This document shows positions 63,771 to 64,000 of a DNA stretch of 64,000 bases, in pieces. The stretch covers positions 9,201,080 through 9,265,079 of the forward strand of contig NC_079905.1 of NCBI RefSeq assembly GCF_024868665.1, written 5' to 3'. The position numbers were made by a program, and so were the translations under genes. The notes under the pieces were generated by a model. It was not told where the DNA came from and ran no database searches. It saw nothing but the letters and a program-made list of their open reading frames with translations. Within the stretch, counting starts at the first letter, position 1; every line of letters begins with the position of its first letter. This DNA comes from Triplophysa rosa (lineage: Eukaryota > Chordata > Actinopteri > Cypriniformes > Nemacheilidae).

Positions 63771-64000
63771 CTGACCGATCAGAATCGAACAATTACCACT
63801 TCAGCTACCAATCAAAACTATTATCCATGGAAAAAACTCATTTCATTAAATTACTAAGAAATTCCATATTATATTTGAGAAAAACATGTTGTGTTATCTG
63901 ACAATGATGCAAATGCAAAGACATTTTAAAGCAGATAGTGCACACAGAAATGAACAAAATCCTAAAGAGCATCCCAGAGATTTTGATAAACCTTTGTGTT

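Overview
The window is vertebrate nuclear DNA, almost certainly from a cyprinid fish. It has short introns with GT-AG junctions, many fold-back DNA transposons of the kind common in carp and zebrafish relatives, long CA/GT microsatellites, and proteins that read as clear orthologues of human genes. The organism is inferred from gene content and repeat style; no search was run.

Left to right: the 5' half of pum1 (minus; ten internal exons at 752-5566 and a non-coding first exon near 11.1 kb); nkain1 (minus, complete, 206 aa); snrnp40 (minus, complete, 347 aa), probably divergent from zcchc17 (plus, complete, 233 aa); fabp3 (minus, complete, 133 aa, convergent with zcchc17); a repeat-rich gap at 26.4-32.4 kb; dclk3 (plus, about 771 aa); cyhr1/zftraf1 (plus, complete, 382 aa); a gap with two Tc1-type elements at 44.9-48.1 kb; arpp21 (minus, 19 coding exons, 678 aa); and the 3' part of pdcd6ip/ALIX (minus), which runs off the right edge. 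All splice junctions were read by eye, and the reading phases of joined exons agree for every gene.

The genes do not form one pathway. Several act in RNA biology: pum1 (3'UTR binding), snrnp40 (U5 snRNP), zcchc17 (S1 plus zinc knuckle), arpp21 (R3H/SUZ). The order pum1-nkain1-snrnp40-zcchc17-fabp3 matches human 1p35, while dclk3, arpp21 and pdcd6ip match human 3p22. Cyhr1 lies on 8q in human, so the window joins blocks that are separate in mammals.

The most interesting signal is a microRNA hairpin on the sense strand of an arpp21 intron (about 49225-49305). It is a mir-128 gene, in the same host gene as mammalian MIR128-2. Its mature arm keeps the seed but differs from the canonical sequence at position 11, and at the last base. 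Other points of note are a 319-bp element with strong inverted termini and internal ACATGTG motifs inserted in a Tc1 copy, two copies of a TTAA-flanked fold-back family, two hAT-type elements with recognisable 8-bp target duplications, and a four-codon upstream ORF at the probable pum1 promoter.
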